Shown here: positions 12,701 through 17,717 of the stretch, piece by piece
Layout of the letters: each line of letters starts with the position of its first letter
Numbering within the stretch: the first letter of the stretch is position 1
Source of the DNA: JAHFIW01 sp035495855
GTDB taxonomy: Bacteria; Patescibacteriota; Patescibacteriia; SG8-24
Assembly (NCBI GenBank): GCA_035495855.1
Contig: DATJFD010000051.1
Span: 1-30,004, forward strand
Length of the DNA: 30,004 nucleotides
Direction: 5' to 3'
The notes under the pieces: generated by a model
Seen by the model: only the letters and a program-made list of their open reading frames with translations
What the model was told of the DNA's origin: nothing
Databases searched by the model: none
Program-made: the position numbers and the translations under genes

Positions 12701-13027
12701 GCGGCGCTCGAGCAGGGTCTCGTGGCCGTGGACATGAAGCTTCCCAAGGCCGGCGCTCCGCCCGCCGCGGCGGTCGTCGCGAAGCCGGAGGCGTCGGCTC
12801 CGCCGACGGCGCCGGCGGCCCCGACTCCGCCCCCGGCGATGCCGACGACGCCGGGACCCATGGTGCCGACGCCGTATCCCGGCGTCGACGCGACCGGACC
12901 TCCGGGAGCCGGTCCTCCCGCGGGAACGGGACCGCCCGAACGGGCGGGTCCGTCATCCCCGGAAGGGGAAAGCGCGACGGGGACCGGTGTGGTGACCGGA
13001 GAACCGCCGAAGACTTCCTCACCGTAA
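719..13027 (+). CDS. Giant multidomain cell-surface protein (4,102 aa)
   Basis: The ATG at 719 is the only standard start upstream of the signal peptide core. The signal peptide is long: a basic N-region to about residue 36, then a hydrophobic core and an ALA cleavage site near residue 53. Residues ~54-2480 contain seven Gly-rich modules, each with a G-rich run before GRIAI or a close variant at residues ~254, 613, 973, 1329, 1722, 2140 and 2447, plus recurring DNNN and YDNVTVRN motifs, resembling beta-solenoid surface proteins. Next come four IPT/TIG domains (~2488-2850), five fibronectin-III-like domains (~2861-3338), a Cys-rich segment with a CGNGTCDANE motif (~3338-3450) and a carboxypeptidase-regulatory-like domain (~3555-3630). 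A first membrane segment (~3718-3747) ends in RRRRKK. A second regulatory-like domain (~3752-3815), a two-helix membrane hairpin (~3873-3911), a third such domain (~3918-3983) and a Pro-rich tail follow. It is probably an adhesin or surface-layer protein; substrate and partner are unknown. No SD is visible. Confidence 0.85.
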   Translation: MNGLKITFFSLCKAIHARCGGLFVKRNWRSLFHKLSTVLAILLVLFPNLPALATTCPTSGLNVTIAANCQYDAGTYTFTGTLTINAGVTVTASSNVGNAQVVIVSDSITVNGTISADGTGLSSGGGTGTSTGTAGGGAHGGDGGDGSTDPNSGGNANDSVIAPTGLGGAGGDDPNNGPNPTAPGGGSVKLSAPGGTITIAGTITANGTAGDNSDDGGGAGGSVWIDANTIAGAGTIRALGGANFGNGGGGGGGRIAITYASGTPSSYTLQAYSAGTRPGGAGTIYTKAAAATNGDLVVDNNNAAANSTSTTTQAVTALQTYDNVTVRNAAKYVVPSAFTLTVPGSGTFTGGGATRPELITNAGGTFNPPTAAYAFTSIDVTNNGSIGVVTDMTVGPSSTFTQSTAATFPAGLSSLTIGASGSGTFTQSGTGAISVATVTIASGGILNHVTNASSKANEANFSSTTFTVQSGGAITLDGLGYTSTVGAGSSTGTAGGGSHGGDGGDGSTDANSGANAYDSVTAPTDLGGAGGDDPNNGANPTQQGAGALKLSVSGTFTDNGTVSADGVAGDNSDDGGGAGGSIWIDAGTLAGTGIIRARGGANAGSGGGGGGGRIAITYASGSPASYTIQAHSQGTRPGGAGTIFTKAAAAANGDLVVDNNNNASVNSSSTTSQAVTAAQTFDNVTVRNGAKYAVPSTFTLTVAGTGTFTGGGTTRPEMIVAGGGTFDPPTAAFAFTGIDVTNNGTIGIVTNATVGPSSTFVESSSASFSAGLSSLTVGSGGSGTFSESGTGVLSIPTLTVATGGIMNHLTNSSAKTNVLNVSATTVDVQSGGQVNLDGLGYTSTVGTGASTGTAGGGSHGGDGGDGATDPNSGANAYDSLTNPVDLGGAGGDDPNNGANPTQQGAGAAKFLVSGTFTNNGTISADGVAGDNSDDGGGAGGAVWIDAGTLAGTGVIHARGGANAGSGGGGGGGRIAIFYGSGAPTAYTTQANSQGTRPGGAGTIYFKSAAQTNGDLILDNNDAASNSSSTTTQFGTLNQIFDNITVRKGAKFVIPSTFTFTLAPSGALTGGGTSRASIATLSGGLFKPNLTTLALNNLDLDNAGSLADVTTVTLTNANLSNSGTFQAGCDSLTVGSGSTFTINGTATFTCTTITVQSGGTVTHGQNTTTRANVADISATTFDLQTGGTVNVQGKGFQQGSGPGSGTTTASAASGGGYGGNGGNETFGSGAAGGATYGSVTNPTDLGSGGGNAGSSGNGGGAVKIVVSGTLTVNGTINANGNNSGSGNSAGGSGGSVWLDAATLAGSGSITSTGGNGTSAGAGGSGAGGGRIAIIYAAGTPTLTYQAFGGTPGSGGSAFGGGAGTIYTKAPSQTNGDLLVDNNNMSTTNSGAFALTTQCTATSPCTSAASQTYDNVTIRNAAKYIVPSGGTLTASSAGLLTGGGAIRPTLTVNTGGSFNPPTTGTYTFTNIDVNNAGAVNIVTNLTLSNSTFTESGSFGATLTDYTAGSGGNLIVQSLTGLALNNATMQSGGTLTSGFLSQIPITTLTVQSGGTVTHTVNTTTKSFQLDIAATTVDVQASGSISVAGKGFQQGSGSGAGTTIASAASGGGYGGNGGNETFSSGAVGGATYGSVTAPIDLGSGGGNGGTSGNGGGALKLTVSGTLTVNGTISANGNNSSSGNGAGGSGGSAWITAATLAGAGTISSNGGNGTSSGAGGSAGGGGRIALFYTSDTSTIVTTAGKLQAYGGTPGSGGSAFGGGAGTIYVKSAAATNGDLVIDNNNMSTTNSGAFALTTQCTATSPCTSTASQTYDNVTIRNAAKYIVPSGGTLSVAASGAFTGGGAVRPSLTTNAGGTFNAPNAAQTISAIDVTNNGTVGVVTSLTLQNSIFTHNGNLSATVTDLVFGSGASTFIHNGTGFADTDLVIGNSGTFVLQTSAAYSINSMEVQNTGTFESRRLPNFTIATVTVRNGGTMTHTANTTSKLYQLDVSATTFTIETTGAVTAAGRGLQQGSGTGTGGTILSAASGGGYGGRGGDETFSSGAVGGVTYGSVTAPIDLGSGGGNGGTSGNGGGALKLTVSGTLTVNGTISANGNNSSSGNGAGGSGGSAWISAGTLAGSGTISSNGGNGTSSGAGGSAGGGGRVAVYYTTDTSTLVSTAGKLQAYGGTPGSGGSAWAGGAGSVFAKSNAATNGDLVIDNNNISSTLTGIFGYTTQVTTSSQTYDNVTVRNAGKYLVPSSMTLVAANDMTVGGGTQQSRFESANVNTLAVTGTLTVASNGLLTHSANTTTKTAALIVSAANVNIQSGGSVNVAGLGYASGSGTGAGGNVSSAGAGGAGHGGAGGAGTGVGGTGGSAYDSSSDPTDLGSGGGKVTTTTGGAGGGQATIVATGTLTINGAITAGGSAATNTGTGGGAGGTVRLTGFTVAGSAALSADGGAGQGTTGGCGGGGRIAINYTVLTYSGTHTVAGACPAAGARAGADGTYVTTQDPNPVPTTTSTSPSSATAGDAGFTMDVFGTNFVPSSVVRWQGTDRATSYVSGTHLTASVLTADLATAGTFSVTVFNPTPGGGTSNAQTFTVNNPGAGGLTTTSISPTFKTAGDAGFTLTVNGTGFVASSVVRWNGADRTTTFVNATQVTAAIPGSDITTAGTATVTVFNPTPGGGTSNGQTFTINNPAPTTTSISPDNKIAGDAGFTLTVNGTNFIASSVVRWNGVDRTTTFVNASQVTASIPTGDIAGAGTATVTVFNPTPGGGTSNGQTFTINNPVPTTTSIAPTTAAPGSPTFTLTVNGTNFLSSSVVRWNGADRTTTFVNATQVTASIPSSDVTTGGTATVTVFNPSPGGGVSNGQTFTIASPGGGGGPPADTTPPVITNLDAVNVTTADARVVWDTDEAANSRVNFGLSASYGSQATEAAFVTSHGLNLLGLAEGTTYHYQACSTDPAGNQACSTDRTFTTLGGADTTPPAISGVAAQPIDPASERVTWTTDEPASSFVDYGPSAGPPYAASAGSASPLGTAHDVTLNDLAAGTLYHFRARSADAAGNEAASAEGTFTTAGGPDATAPVITEARVEEVTVSSAAVLWTTDEAADATVEYGATTDYGSTASSSDAPGTSHRVALSGLAPDAVYHARVRSKDAAGNEGVSADLEFRTAKPPAPVITGVAAVDITQTSVRVTWTTDVAVPSRVQYGTSVEYQWSYQEPEPKTEHSLIIGALVPGTTYHFRVRADDAFGQTTFSPDATFVTLPDTTPPGNARSFTAAADVGAIRLEWQNPADADLRGILILRKTGGAPASTSDGTRVYNSLGTFHVDSGLDDGTQYFYKAFAYDIAGNYASGVAASATTPLPCRDTDGQDHATRGTVTTADGAEFVDSCIDERRVEEHFCKDRNPASEIYDCGIDRVCEAGRCVAAPIPVSAPPTCGNGTCDANESAVSCAADCVAPPVSPEPAPEPPPETVTQPADGHIRFFIGAGGPEMSLSYTDELPAVPNMMVRVYVPDDTVRKAVRDGYVILNGKQWPLRETRSYEAIVTAPSRVGIYPMTVVIDYTDGTADAFALTMAVEAPGLVYEKKDGKNVPVPGATVTLFVHEGSSYAPWSGGKGGSANPQITGAAGTFSFFAPAGTFKLRAEKAGYLAMETLPFNENGGFIDHELQLIPQPKPLAQALQDALSHGSFTEKTAAVAGALAKEAAFEVQATSRAVKEFADNPIVEEKTENVASPAVAAVAAVNVAAGAAATATAVPYLLYLASFLSHPTLLIARRRRKKWGIVYNALTKLPLDLAIVRLIDAKTGRIVRSAVTDKDGRYFFIVPAGEYKMLAIKAGFAFPTSYLRGQTQDISLVDLYHGETVKVEKETSITANIPLDPVATAKTPAKVLVEGLARKLQTALALTTVLAMIVAAMITPTPKVFAILAANVVMFLFFRRLSATKKPKNWGIVYDEGTGRPLQNAVARIFDTRYNKLLETQVTDARGRYAFLVGQNVYYVTFEKPGYLKQQTGPVNATQVEKKAALEQGLVAVDMKLPKAGAPPAAAVVAKPEASAPPTAPAAPTPPPAMPTTPGPMVPTPYPGVDATGPPGAGPPAGTGPPERAGPSSPEGESATGTGVVTGEPPKTSSP
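755..787 (+). terminator. Terminator-like hairpin inside the first codons of the giant gene
   Basis: AAAGCC (755-760) pairs with GGCTTT (780-785), and TCCA (762-765) pairs with TGGA (775-778) across one mismatch. Five T follow the stem (783-787). It lies within codons 13-23 of the giant reading frame, before the hydrophobic core of the signal peptide. It could attenuate a 12-kb transcript, or it could mean that the true 5' end is organised differently, although no ordinary start codon exists just downstream. Confidence 0.45.
860..8160 (+). repeat. Seven intragenic Gly-rich modules of the giant gene
   Basis: The modules are spaced by about 359, 360, 356, 393, 418 and 307 codons, judged from the arginine of the GRIAI-like motif. 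Modules 1-3 are close relatives, and modules 4-6 form a second subfamily sharing FQQGSG-type and CTATSPCTS motifs. Modules 5 and 6 are almost identical over 5600-5733 and 6854-6987 (132 of 134 bases by eye), which points to recent duplication or gene conversion within the gene. Confidence 0.85.
8182..9267 (+). repeat. Tandem IPT/TIG-domain coding repeats
   Basis: Four units of about 270 bases (90 codons) each carry FTLTVNGT-like, SSVVRW and ATVTVFNP motifs typical of IPT/TIG immunoglobulin-like folds. The second and third units share an exact 84-base stretch (8647-8730 and 8917-9000), so their duplication or conversion is recent. Confidence 0.8.
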
Positions 13028-13092
13028 CGAAAAGTGGACAGGCGAAGGCCGCCATGATGTCATGGAGCCCGACACCGTCCACTTTTTCGTTT
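13028..13092 (+). terminator. Long-loop hairpin after the giant gene
   Basis: CGAAAAGTGGAC (13028-13039), directly after the TAA, pairs with GTCCACTTTTTCG (13077-13089) with one bulged T. The loop is 37 bases and holds the small palindrome CATGATGTCATG. The right arm runs into a T-rich stretch. The structure probably ends the giant transcript. It also overlaps the upstream alternative start of rnhB and so argues for the later ATG. Confidence 0.5.
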
Positions 13093-13097
13093 CCCGC

Positions 13098-13733
13098 ATG
13101 GTCGCCGTACCGCTGCCGTCATTCTCCGAAGAACGGGCGCTCATCGCCAAGGGCATCACCGTGATCGCCGGGGTCGACGAGGCCGGCTGCGGCTGCTGGG
13201 CCGGGCCGGTCTTCGCCGCCGCCGTCATCCTGCCGCTCGATTCGCGCATCGGGCTCGTGCGCGACTCGAAGACCTTGTCGCTCGACCAGCGCCTGCGGGT
13301 CGCGGCGCGCATCCGCGAAGAGGCCGCGGCCTGGGCGGTCGGCACCGCCAGCGTCGAGGAGATCGACCGGCTCAACATCCGCGGCGCGGGCGCGCTCGCC
13401 ATGCTGCGCGCGGTCCAGGGCCTTTCGCTCGCGCCGGAGTTCGTGCTCATCGACGCGTTCAGGATCCCCGGGCTCGCCGTGCCCTCGAAGAGCATCATCA
13501 AGGGCGACCGCAAGGTGAAGTCCATCGCCGCGGCCTCGGTGCTCGCCAAGGTCAGCCGCGATCAACACCTCGACGAGCTCGACAGGCTGCATCCCGGTTA
13601 CGGCTTCGCCAGCCACAAAGGCTACGGCACGAAGCAGCACCAGGCCGCGCTGGCGAAGCTCGGGCCATGCGCCATCCATCGCATGTCCTACGCGCCGCTC
13701 AAGGCGATCGTCGCGGCGAAAGCGGAAAAATAA
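13098..13733 (+). CDS. rnhB: Ribonuclease HII
   Basis: RNase HII cuts RNA 5' of a ribonucleotide embedded in DNA and removes RNA from RNA-DNA hybrids. The 211-residue product has the family layout: the metal-binding D27-E28 in GVDEAG, a later Asp in LIDAF, SIAAASVLAKVSRD with another catalytic Asp, and the HKGYGT and HR signatures near the C-terminus. Length is normal. The family's GRG motif, which contacts the ribonucleotide 2'-OH, reads GCG here (Cys31 in place of Arg). I chose the ATG at 13098 because the family usually starts shortly before PxFSxE; the alternative ATG at 13062 would add 12 residues encoded inside the terminator-like hairpin of the preceding gene. No SD is visible for either. 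The gene ends at a strong bidirectional terminator facing the convergent glycosyltransferase gene. Confidence 0.92.
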   Translation: MVAVPLPSFSEERALIAKGITVIAGVDEAGCGCWAGPVFAAAVILPLDSRIGLVRDSKTLSLDQRLRVAARIREEAAAWAVGTASVEEIDRLNIRGAGALAMLRAVQGLSLAPEFVLIDAFRIPGLAVPSKSIIKGDRKVKSIAAASVLAKVSRDQHLDELDRLHPGYGFASHKGYGTKQHQAALAKLGPCAIHRMSYAPLKAIVAAKAEK

Positions 13734-13763
13734 GAACGGGCCGAATGGCCCGTTCTTTCTTTT
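13732..13763. terminator. Bidirectional intrinsic terminator between convergent genes
   Basis: A perfect 11-bp stem (AAGAACGGGCC / GGCCCGTTCTT) closes a GAAT loop. It is followed by TCTTTT on the + strand and by ATTTTT on the - strand, so it can serve both rnhB and the convergent glycosyltransferase gene. Confidence 0.9.
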
Positions 13764-13766
13764 CGA

Positions 13767-14888
13767 TCATGAGCGGCCCGCGGCAGAGAAGGCTTTTTCG
13801 AGCGCCGCGGCGCTCGCGTCCCAGGTGAACCGCTTCGCGCGTTCGAGGCCGCGCCGCCGCAGCTCCGCGGCGAGGCGTCCGTCCCCGACCACGGCCGTCA
13901 TGGCCGCGGCGATGTCGGCGGGAGAGTACGGATCGACGAGCAGTCCCGCGTCGCCGACCACCTCGCCGAGCGAAGAGGCGTGGCTCGCGACGACCGGCGT
14001 GCCGCAGGCCATGGCCTCGAGCGGCGGCATGCCGAATCCCTCGTAGAACGACGGATAGACGAGCGCCGAGGCGCCGGCGTAGAGCGCGGGCTTGTCCGCG
14101 CCTTCGACGTAGCCGATGAACCTGATGCGGTCGCGCTTCGGCGACGCCGCCGCGCGGCGGAAGATGTCGCGGTACAGCCAGCCCTTGCCGCCCGCGATGA
14201 CGAGATCGTGGCCGCCGGCGACGCGATCGTACGCGTCGATGAGCCCGGTGATGTTCTTGCGCGGTTCGAGCGAGCCGAGGAACAGGAAATAGGGCGAGTG
14301 TAGGCCGAGCTTCGCGCGCAGGGCGGCGATCTCCGTTCCGGGACGGGGCGAGAAAGCGGCGGAAACGCCCGGGCTCGCGACGGTGACGCGTTCGGCGGGC
14401 ACGCCGTAGGTCTCGACCACGTCAGCCTTGGTGTGTTCCGACACCGCGACGACCGCCGCGGCGCGGCGGAGCAGCCGGTCCGCGCCGACGGCCGCGTGCC
14501 ACAGGCGCTGCTTGGCGGAGAAGAAGCGCGGGAAGCGCACGAAGGACAGGTCATGGACCGTGACCACGAGCGGCAGCCGCGTCGCCACGAAGTTGAGGTT
14601 CGGGAGATAGACGAGGTCGCCGCCGCCCGCGAGGGACTCGACTGCCGGCGCGCCGAGGAGCGCGAACGAGGCGTTGAGCAGCCGGTTCGGGCGGCGTGTG
14701 AAGCGGTGCGAGACCTTTGCGGAGGGCGCGGGGAGGTCCGCCGGAGGGACGGCACGCGAGCCGTTCGACCACAGGACGTACTCGTGCGCTCCGCGGGCCG
14801 CGAGCGCGCGCACCATCTCCGCGGTATAGGTGCCCACGCCGCTGCGGCGCGGGTCGAGCAGGGGACGGATGTCGGCGATGACGCGCAT
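13767..14888 (-). CDS. GT4-family glycosyltransferase
   Basis: The 373-residue product is a retaining GT-B enzyme that moves a sugar from a nucleotide-sugar donor to a glycan or lipid-linked acceptor. The N-terminal domain has the acceptor-side glycine motif (GVGTYT, residues 17-22). The C-terminal donor domain has LGSLEPRKN (204-212), YPSFYEGFGMPPLEAM with the E-x7-E pair at 283 and 291, and the usual GTPVVAS stretch. No membrane segment is seen, so it probably works at the inner membrane face. The start is the ATG at 14886-14888; the open frame continues upstream, but only this start gives a normal family N-terminus (MRVIADIRP). Its upstream gap is filled with inverted heptamer repeats that touch the start codon. 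It is the last gene of the - strand glycan cluster. Donor and acceptor cannot be told from the sequence. Confidence 0.88.
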   Translation of the reverse strand: MRVIADIRPLLDPRRSGVGTYTAEMVRALAARGAHEYVLWSNGSRAVPPADLPAPSAKVSHRFTRRPNRLLNASFALLGAPAVESLAGGGDLVYLPNLNFVATRLPLVVTVHDLSFVRFPRFFSAKQRLWHAAVGADRLLRRAAAVVAVSEHTKADVVETYGVPAERVTVASPGVSAAFSPRPGTEIAALRAKLGLHSPYFLFLGSLEPRKNITGLIDAYDRVAGGHDLVIAGGKGWLYRDIFRRAAASPKRDRIRFIGYVEGADKPALYAGASALVYPSFYEGFGMPPLEAMACGTPVVASHASSLGEVVGDAGLLVDPYSPADIAAAMTAVVGDGRLAAELRRRGLERAKRFTWDASAAALEKAFSAAGRS

Positions 14889-14977
14889 CGAGAGTCGAGA
14901 GTTGAAAGTCGAAAGTCGAGAGGAGAAAGCGTGCCGTGACAGAATGCTTTCGACTCTCGACTTTGGACTTTCGACTA
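14886..14977. repeat. Facing heptamer arrays, AGTCGAA family
   Basis: Left arm: AGTCGAG, AGTTGAA, AGTCGAA, AGTCGAG (14893-14920), preceded by a partial unit that overlaps the start codon of the downstream glycosyltransferase. Right arm: TTCGACT, CTCGACT, TTGGACT, TTCGACT (14949-14976), which is the inverse family and overlaps the stop codon of the upstream glycosyltransferase (14975-14977). The inner arms add AGAAAGC and GCTTT. Nearly the whole gap could fold into one long imperfect hairpin with a loop of about 20 bases. Confidence 0.85.
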
Positions 14978-16120
14978 CGCCTTGAGCAGTTCCCGCACCC
15001 GTTCCTCGGGCCGCACGACCTTTCCTTCGGTCTTCCACTCCCGCCAGGCGTCCTCGACGTAGCGGCGGATCCTTTCCTTGAAGATGGCGGTGTCGTAGCC
15101 GATGGCGTGTTCCCGGATGGCGCGCGCGTCGAACTTCTCCGGCTCGAAGCGGATGATCGGGTTGGCAAGCTCTTCCCAGCTCTGTTCCTCGATGAACACG
15201 CCGGTCTTGCCGTCGATGACCGTCTCGACCGCGCCGCCCTTGTGGAAGGCGATGACCGGCTTTCCGGAGGCCATGGCCTCGACCGCGGTGATGCCGAAGT
15301 CCTCTTCCTGCGGATGGATGTAGGCGATGGCGCCGGCGTAGAGCTCGGCCTTCTCCCGTTCGCCGACGCGGCCGGTGAACTCGATGTTCGGCCGCGCCAT
15401 GGCGCGCAGCTTGGCCATCTCCGGACCCTCGCCGAAGACCTTGAGCTTGATGCCGAGCTTGTTGAAGGCGCGCACGACGACGTCGAACCGCTTGTAGGCG
15501 ACGAGCCGCCCGCCCGCGAGATAATAGTCGCCGGGCTTCTTCGCGAGCGCGTACCGCGTCGTGTCCACCGGCGGATGGATGACGTCGCTGTCGCGTTGGT
15601 AATACTTGCGGATGCGGCGGCCGACCGTCTCGGAATTGGCGATGAACCGATCGACGCGGTCGGCGGCCAGCCGATCCCAGACGCGGATGTCCGTGAGCAT
15701 GAGCGGCACGAGACGCCGCACGGAACGGGGGAGGCCGATCTCGTTGATGTAGGAATGCGTGTCCGACCAGAGATAGCGCGTGGGCGTGTGGCAGTAGCAG
15801 ACGTGCAGCGTCTCGGGCCTCGTGATGACGCCCTTGGCGAATGCGGAGGTGCTCGAGAGCACCACGTCGAAGTCGTTGACGTTGTGCCGCTCGGTCGCCA
15901 TGGGCATGAGCGGCATGAACCACTTGTAGCGCTTGAGCGCGAACGGGACCTGCTGCAGGAACGAGGTGCGGATCTCCTTGCCCTTGAAGCCCGTCATGCG
16001 CGACGGGTCATAGAGCAACGCGAAGGTCGGGGCCTTCGGCCAGATCTCCTGGAAGGCCTGCAGCACCCTTTCGGCGCCGCCGTCCTGGACGAGATAGTCG
16101 TGGACCAACGCGATCTTCAT
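14975..16120 (-). CDS. GT4-family glycosyltransferase (WbaZ-like)
   Basis: The 381-residue GT-B enzyme begins MKIALVHDYL with the GGAERV glycine motif (residues 14-19), typical of the mannosyltransferase-like WbaZ subgroup. It has HTPTRYLW (111-118), a donor-domain GGRLVAYKR (203-211) and QEEDFGITAVEAM with the E-x7-E pair at 273 and 281. These are donor-binding residues of GT4 enzymes. It probably adds a hexose to a lipid-linked glycan at the cytoplasmic membrane face. It sits between the sugar transferase gene (56 bases upstream) and the other GT4 gene, all on the - strand, which suggests one pathway. The start at 16118-16120 matches the family N-terminus; no strong SD is seen. Mannose specificity is only a guess from subgroup resemblance. 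Confidence 0.88.
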   Translation of the reverse strand: MKIALVHDYLVQDGGAERVLQAFQEIWPKAPTFALLYDPSRMTGFKGKEIRTSFLQQVPFALKRYKWFMPLMPMATERHNVNDFDVVLSSTSAFAKGVITRPETLHVCYCHTPTRYLWSDTHSYINEIGLPRSVRRLVPLMLTDIRVWDRLAADRVDRFIANSETVGRRIRKYYQRDSDVIHPPVDTTRYALAKKPGDYYLAGGRLVAYKRFDVVVRAFNKLGIKLKVFGEGPEMAKLRAMARPNIEFTGRVGEREKAELYAGAIAYIHPQEEDFGITAVEAMASGKPVIAFHKGGAVETVIDGKTGVFIEEQSWEELANPIIRFEPEKFDARAIREHAIGYDTAIFKERIRRYVEDAWREWKTEGKVVRPEERVRELLKA

Positions 16121-16144
16121 GGGGACGACCGTTACCTCTTCAAG

Positions 16145-16172
16145 CTACAACCTACCACCTACAACCTACAAC
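16145..16172. repeat. Heptamer array, CTACAAC family, single-sided
   Basis: Four consecutive heptamers (CTACAAC, CTACCAC, CTACAAC, CTACAAC) end five bases before the stop codon of the sugar transferase. No facing inverted arm is present here, unlike the two other sites of this family at 23157-23219 and 25065-25134. Confidence 0.85.
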
Positions 16173-16176
16173 CTGC

Positions 16177-17592
16177 TTAAGACGCGCCCTTCCTCGCCAG
16201 GACCACGATGGGCGTACGGAAAAGGATGGCCAGGTCGAGCCACGGCGACCAGTTCTCGATGTAGAAGATGTCGAGCCGGACCTCCTCGTCGAAGGCCAGG
16301 TCCGCGCGGCCGGAGACCTGCGCCATGCCGGTGATGCCGGGCTTCACCGTGAGCACGCGGCGCTGGCGGTCGTCGTACTTGGCGACCTCCTCTGGCAGGT
16401 GCGGACGCGGGCCGACGAGGCTCATCTTGCCCGCGAACACCAGGAACAGCTCGGGCAGCTCGTCGATGGAGTACTTGCGGATGAACCTGCCGACGCGGGT
16501 GACGCGCGGATCGTCCTTGATCTTCACGAGCGGACCGTCCTTTCGGGTGTCGAGGTGCGCGAGCTCGCCGTAGCGCTGGTTGTGCGTGCCGGGCGTCATC
16601 GAGCGGAACTTGAAGTAGCGGAACTTCCGGCCATGCTCGCCGACGCGGGACACCGGGGTGCCGTCATCGAGCGTCGTGAAGAGCACCGGACCCCTGGAAT
16701 CGAGCTTGATGGCGATCGCCGCCGCGAGCATGATCGGCGAGGTCAGGACGATGAGCGTCGACGACGCGGCCAGGTCGAAGGCGCGCTTGAAGATGCGGCC
16801 CCAGCCGTCGAGCCTCGTCCCCTTGACCTCCACGATGGGCACGCCGGCGATGGCGCCGATCTCGATGTTCTTGGCGTGCGTGGCGAGCAGGTCCGCGGAA
16901 TAGCGGAAGGTGACGTGGCGCGACTCGGCGAAGCCGAGCAGTCCCTCGAGCGTCGCGCGGTCGGAAGCCGGATCGGCGACGATGATCTCGTCGAGCGAGC
17001 GCGCGGTCACAAGTTTGTCGAGGTCCTGGCGAGCCTGCGCGTCGAACGAGGTGAGCCGCTTCACGACCTGATACCCCATGGCGGGGTTCTTCGAGAACTC
17101 GGACATCAGGAGCGAGGTCGTGCGGTCGTCGCCGCCGACGAGGGCGACCTTGCGGATGCCGATGCCGGCGCGGATGAGGAGCCGCTGGAAGATGCGGACC
17201 GAGACGCGGCCGATGGCCACGAACGAGAGCGCCAGGACCCACGCGGCCAGCACGATGAAGCGCGAGGAGAACAGCTCGCCGCGGATGAAGATGAGGACGA
17301 TGACGGCCATGATCGCCGTCGACGATGCCAGGAAGATGCGCGAGACCTCTGACTTGATGCGCCTCGGCCCGGAGACGGCATAGAGGCCGGCGAGGGCGAA
17401 GCAGAGCACGAACACCCCCGCGACCGCCAGCGAGAAGGCCAGGTACTGCTCGAAGGGGATCTCGTAGACGACGGGGCGGAGCCCGATGAGCGTCTTGAAC
17501 CGCAGGTCGCGCGCGGTGAGCGCGGCAACGAACACCAGGAAATAATCCAGGGGGACCAGCAGCGCCGTGAACACCAATTCGCTCTTTTTCAT
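16177..17592 (-). CDS. Polyprenyl-phosphate sugar-1-phosphate transferase (exopolysaccharide initiation)
   Basis: The enzyme moves a sugar-1-phosphate from a nucleotide sugar to undecaprenyl phosphate, starting a lipid-linked glycan. The 471 residues have the WbaP/WcaJ-like layout: four N-terminal membrane segments (about 6-27, 50-73, 87-104, 111-131), a Rossmann-like CoA-binding domain starting at VALVGG (149-154), a further hydrophobic segment with KRAFDLAAS, then the catalytic domain with KFRSM, the Asp-Glu dyad in SIDELPEL, MSLVGPRP, KPGITGMAQVSGR and a C-terminal DIFYIENWS block. These match the bacterial sugar transferase family closely. The start ATG at 17590-17592 lies 18 bases after a plausible -10. 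It is first in a three-gene - strand glycan cluster and divergent from the RNase P RNA gene. The sugar donor cannot be deduced. Confidence 0.92.
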   Translation of the reverse strand: MKKSELVFTALLVPLDYFLVFVAALTARDLRFKTLIGLRPVVYEIPFEQYLAFSLAVAGVFVLCFALAGLYAVSGPRRIKSEVSRIFLASSTAIMAVIVLIFIRGELFSSRFIVLAAWVLALSFVAIGRVSVRIFQRLLIRAGIGIRKVALVGGDDRTTSLLMSEFSKNPAMGYQVVKRLTSFDAQARQDLDKLVTARSLDEIIVADPASDRATLEGLLGFAESRHVTFRYSADLLATHAKNIEIGAIAGVPIVEVKGTRLDGWGRIFKRAFDLAASSTLIVLTSPIMLAAAIAIKLDSRGPVLFTTLDDGTPVSRVGEHGRKFRYFKFRSMTPGTHNQRYGELAHLDTRKDGPLVKIKDDPRVTRVGRFIRKYSIDELPELFLVFAGKMSLVGPRPHLPEEVAKYDDRQRRVLTVKPGITGMAQVSGRADLAFDEEVRLDIFYIENWSPWLDLAILFRTPIVVLARKGAS

Positions 17593-17610
17593 AAGGGGGA
17601 TAACCCTTCA

Positions 17611-17639
17611 ATCTTAGGCTGAAAGCAGGCTTAAAGCAA
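17611..17639 (-). promoter_or_regulatory. Promoter of the sugar transferase gene
   Basis: On the - strand, TTGCTT (17639-17634) and TAAGAT (17616-17611) are separated by 17 bases. The start codon is 18 bases further on, giving a short leader of about a dozen bases. Confidence 0.5.
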
Positions 17640-17662
17640 CGCGTTCCGCCCCGAAAGCGCCA

Positions 17663-17690
17663 TTGACAATCCCGTTTTTCCGGCTATACT
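17663..17690 (+). promoter_or_regulatory. Sigma70-type promoter of the RNase P RNA gene
   Basis: TTGACA (17663-17668) and TATACT (17685-17690) are separated by 16 bases, the best -35/-10 pair in the window. Transcription would begin near 17697, about 20 bases before the first P1 base of the RNase P RNA. Confidence 0.8.
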
Positions 17691-17717
17691 CACTATCGTC
17701 TTTGAAAAAGGACCGCA

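Noticed and set aside
13062..13097. Upstream start for RNase HII
   Set aside because: These 12 codons are encoded within the hairpin that follows the giant gene and are not typical of the family N-terminus.
14889..15923. N-terminal extension of the GT4 frame upstream of 14888
   Set aside because: The extension reads through the heptamer repeats and antisense-frame sequence of the next glycosyltransferase; the family N-terminus begins at 14888.
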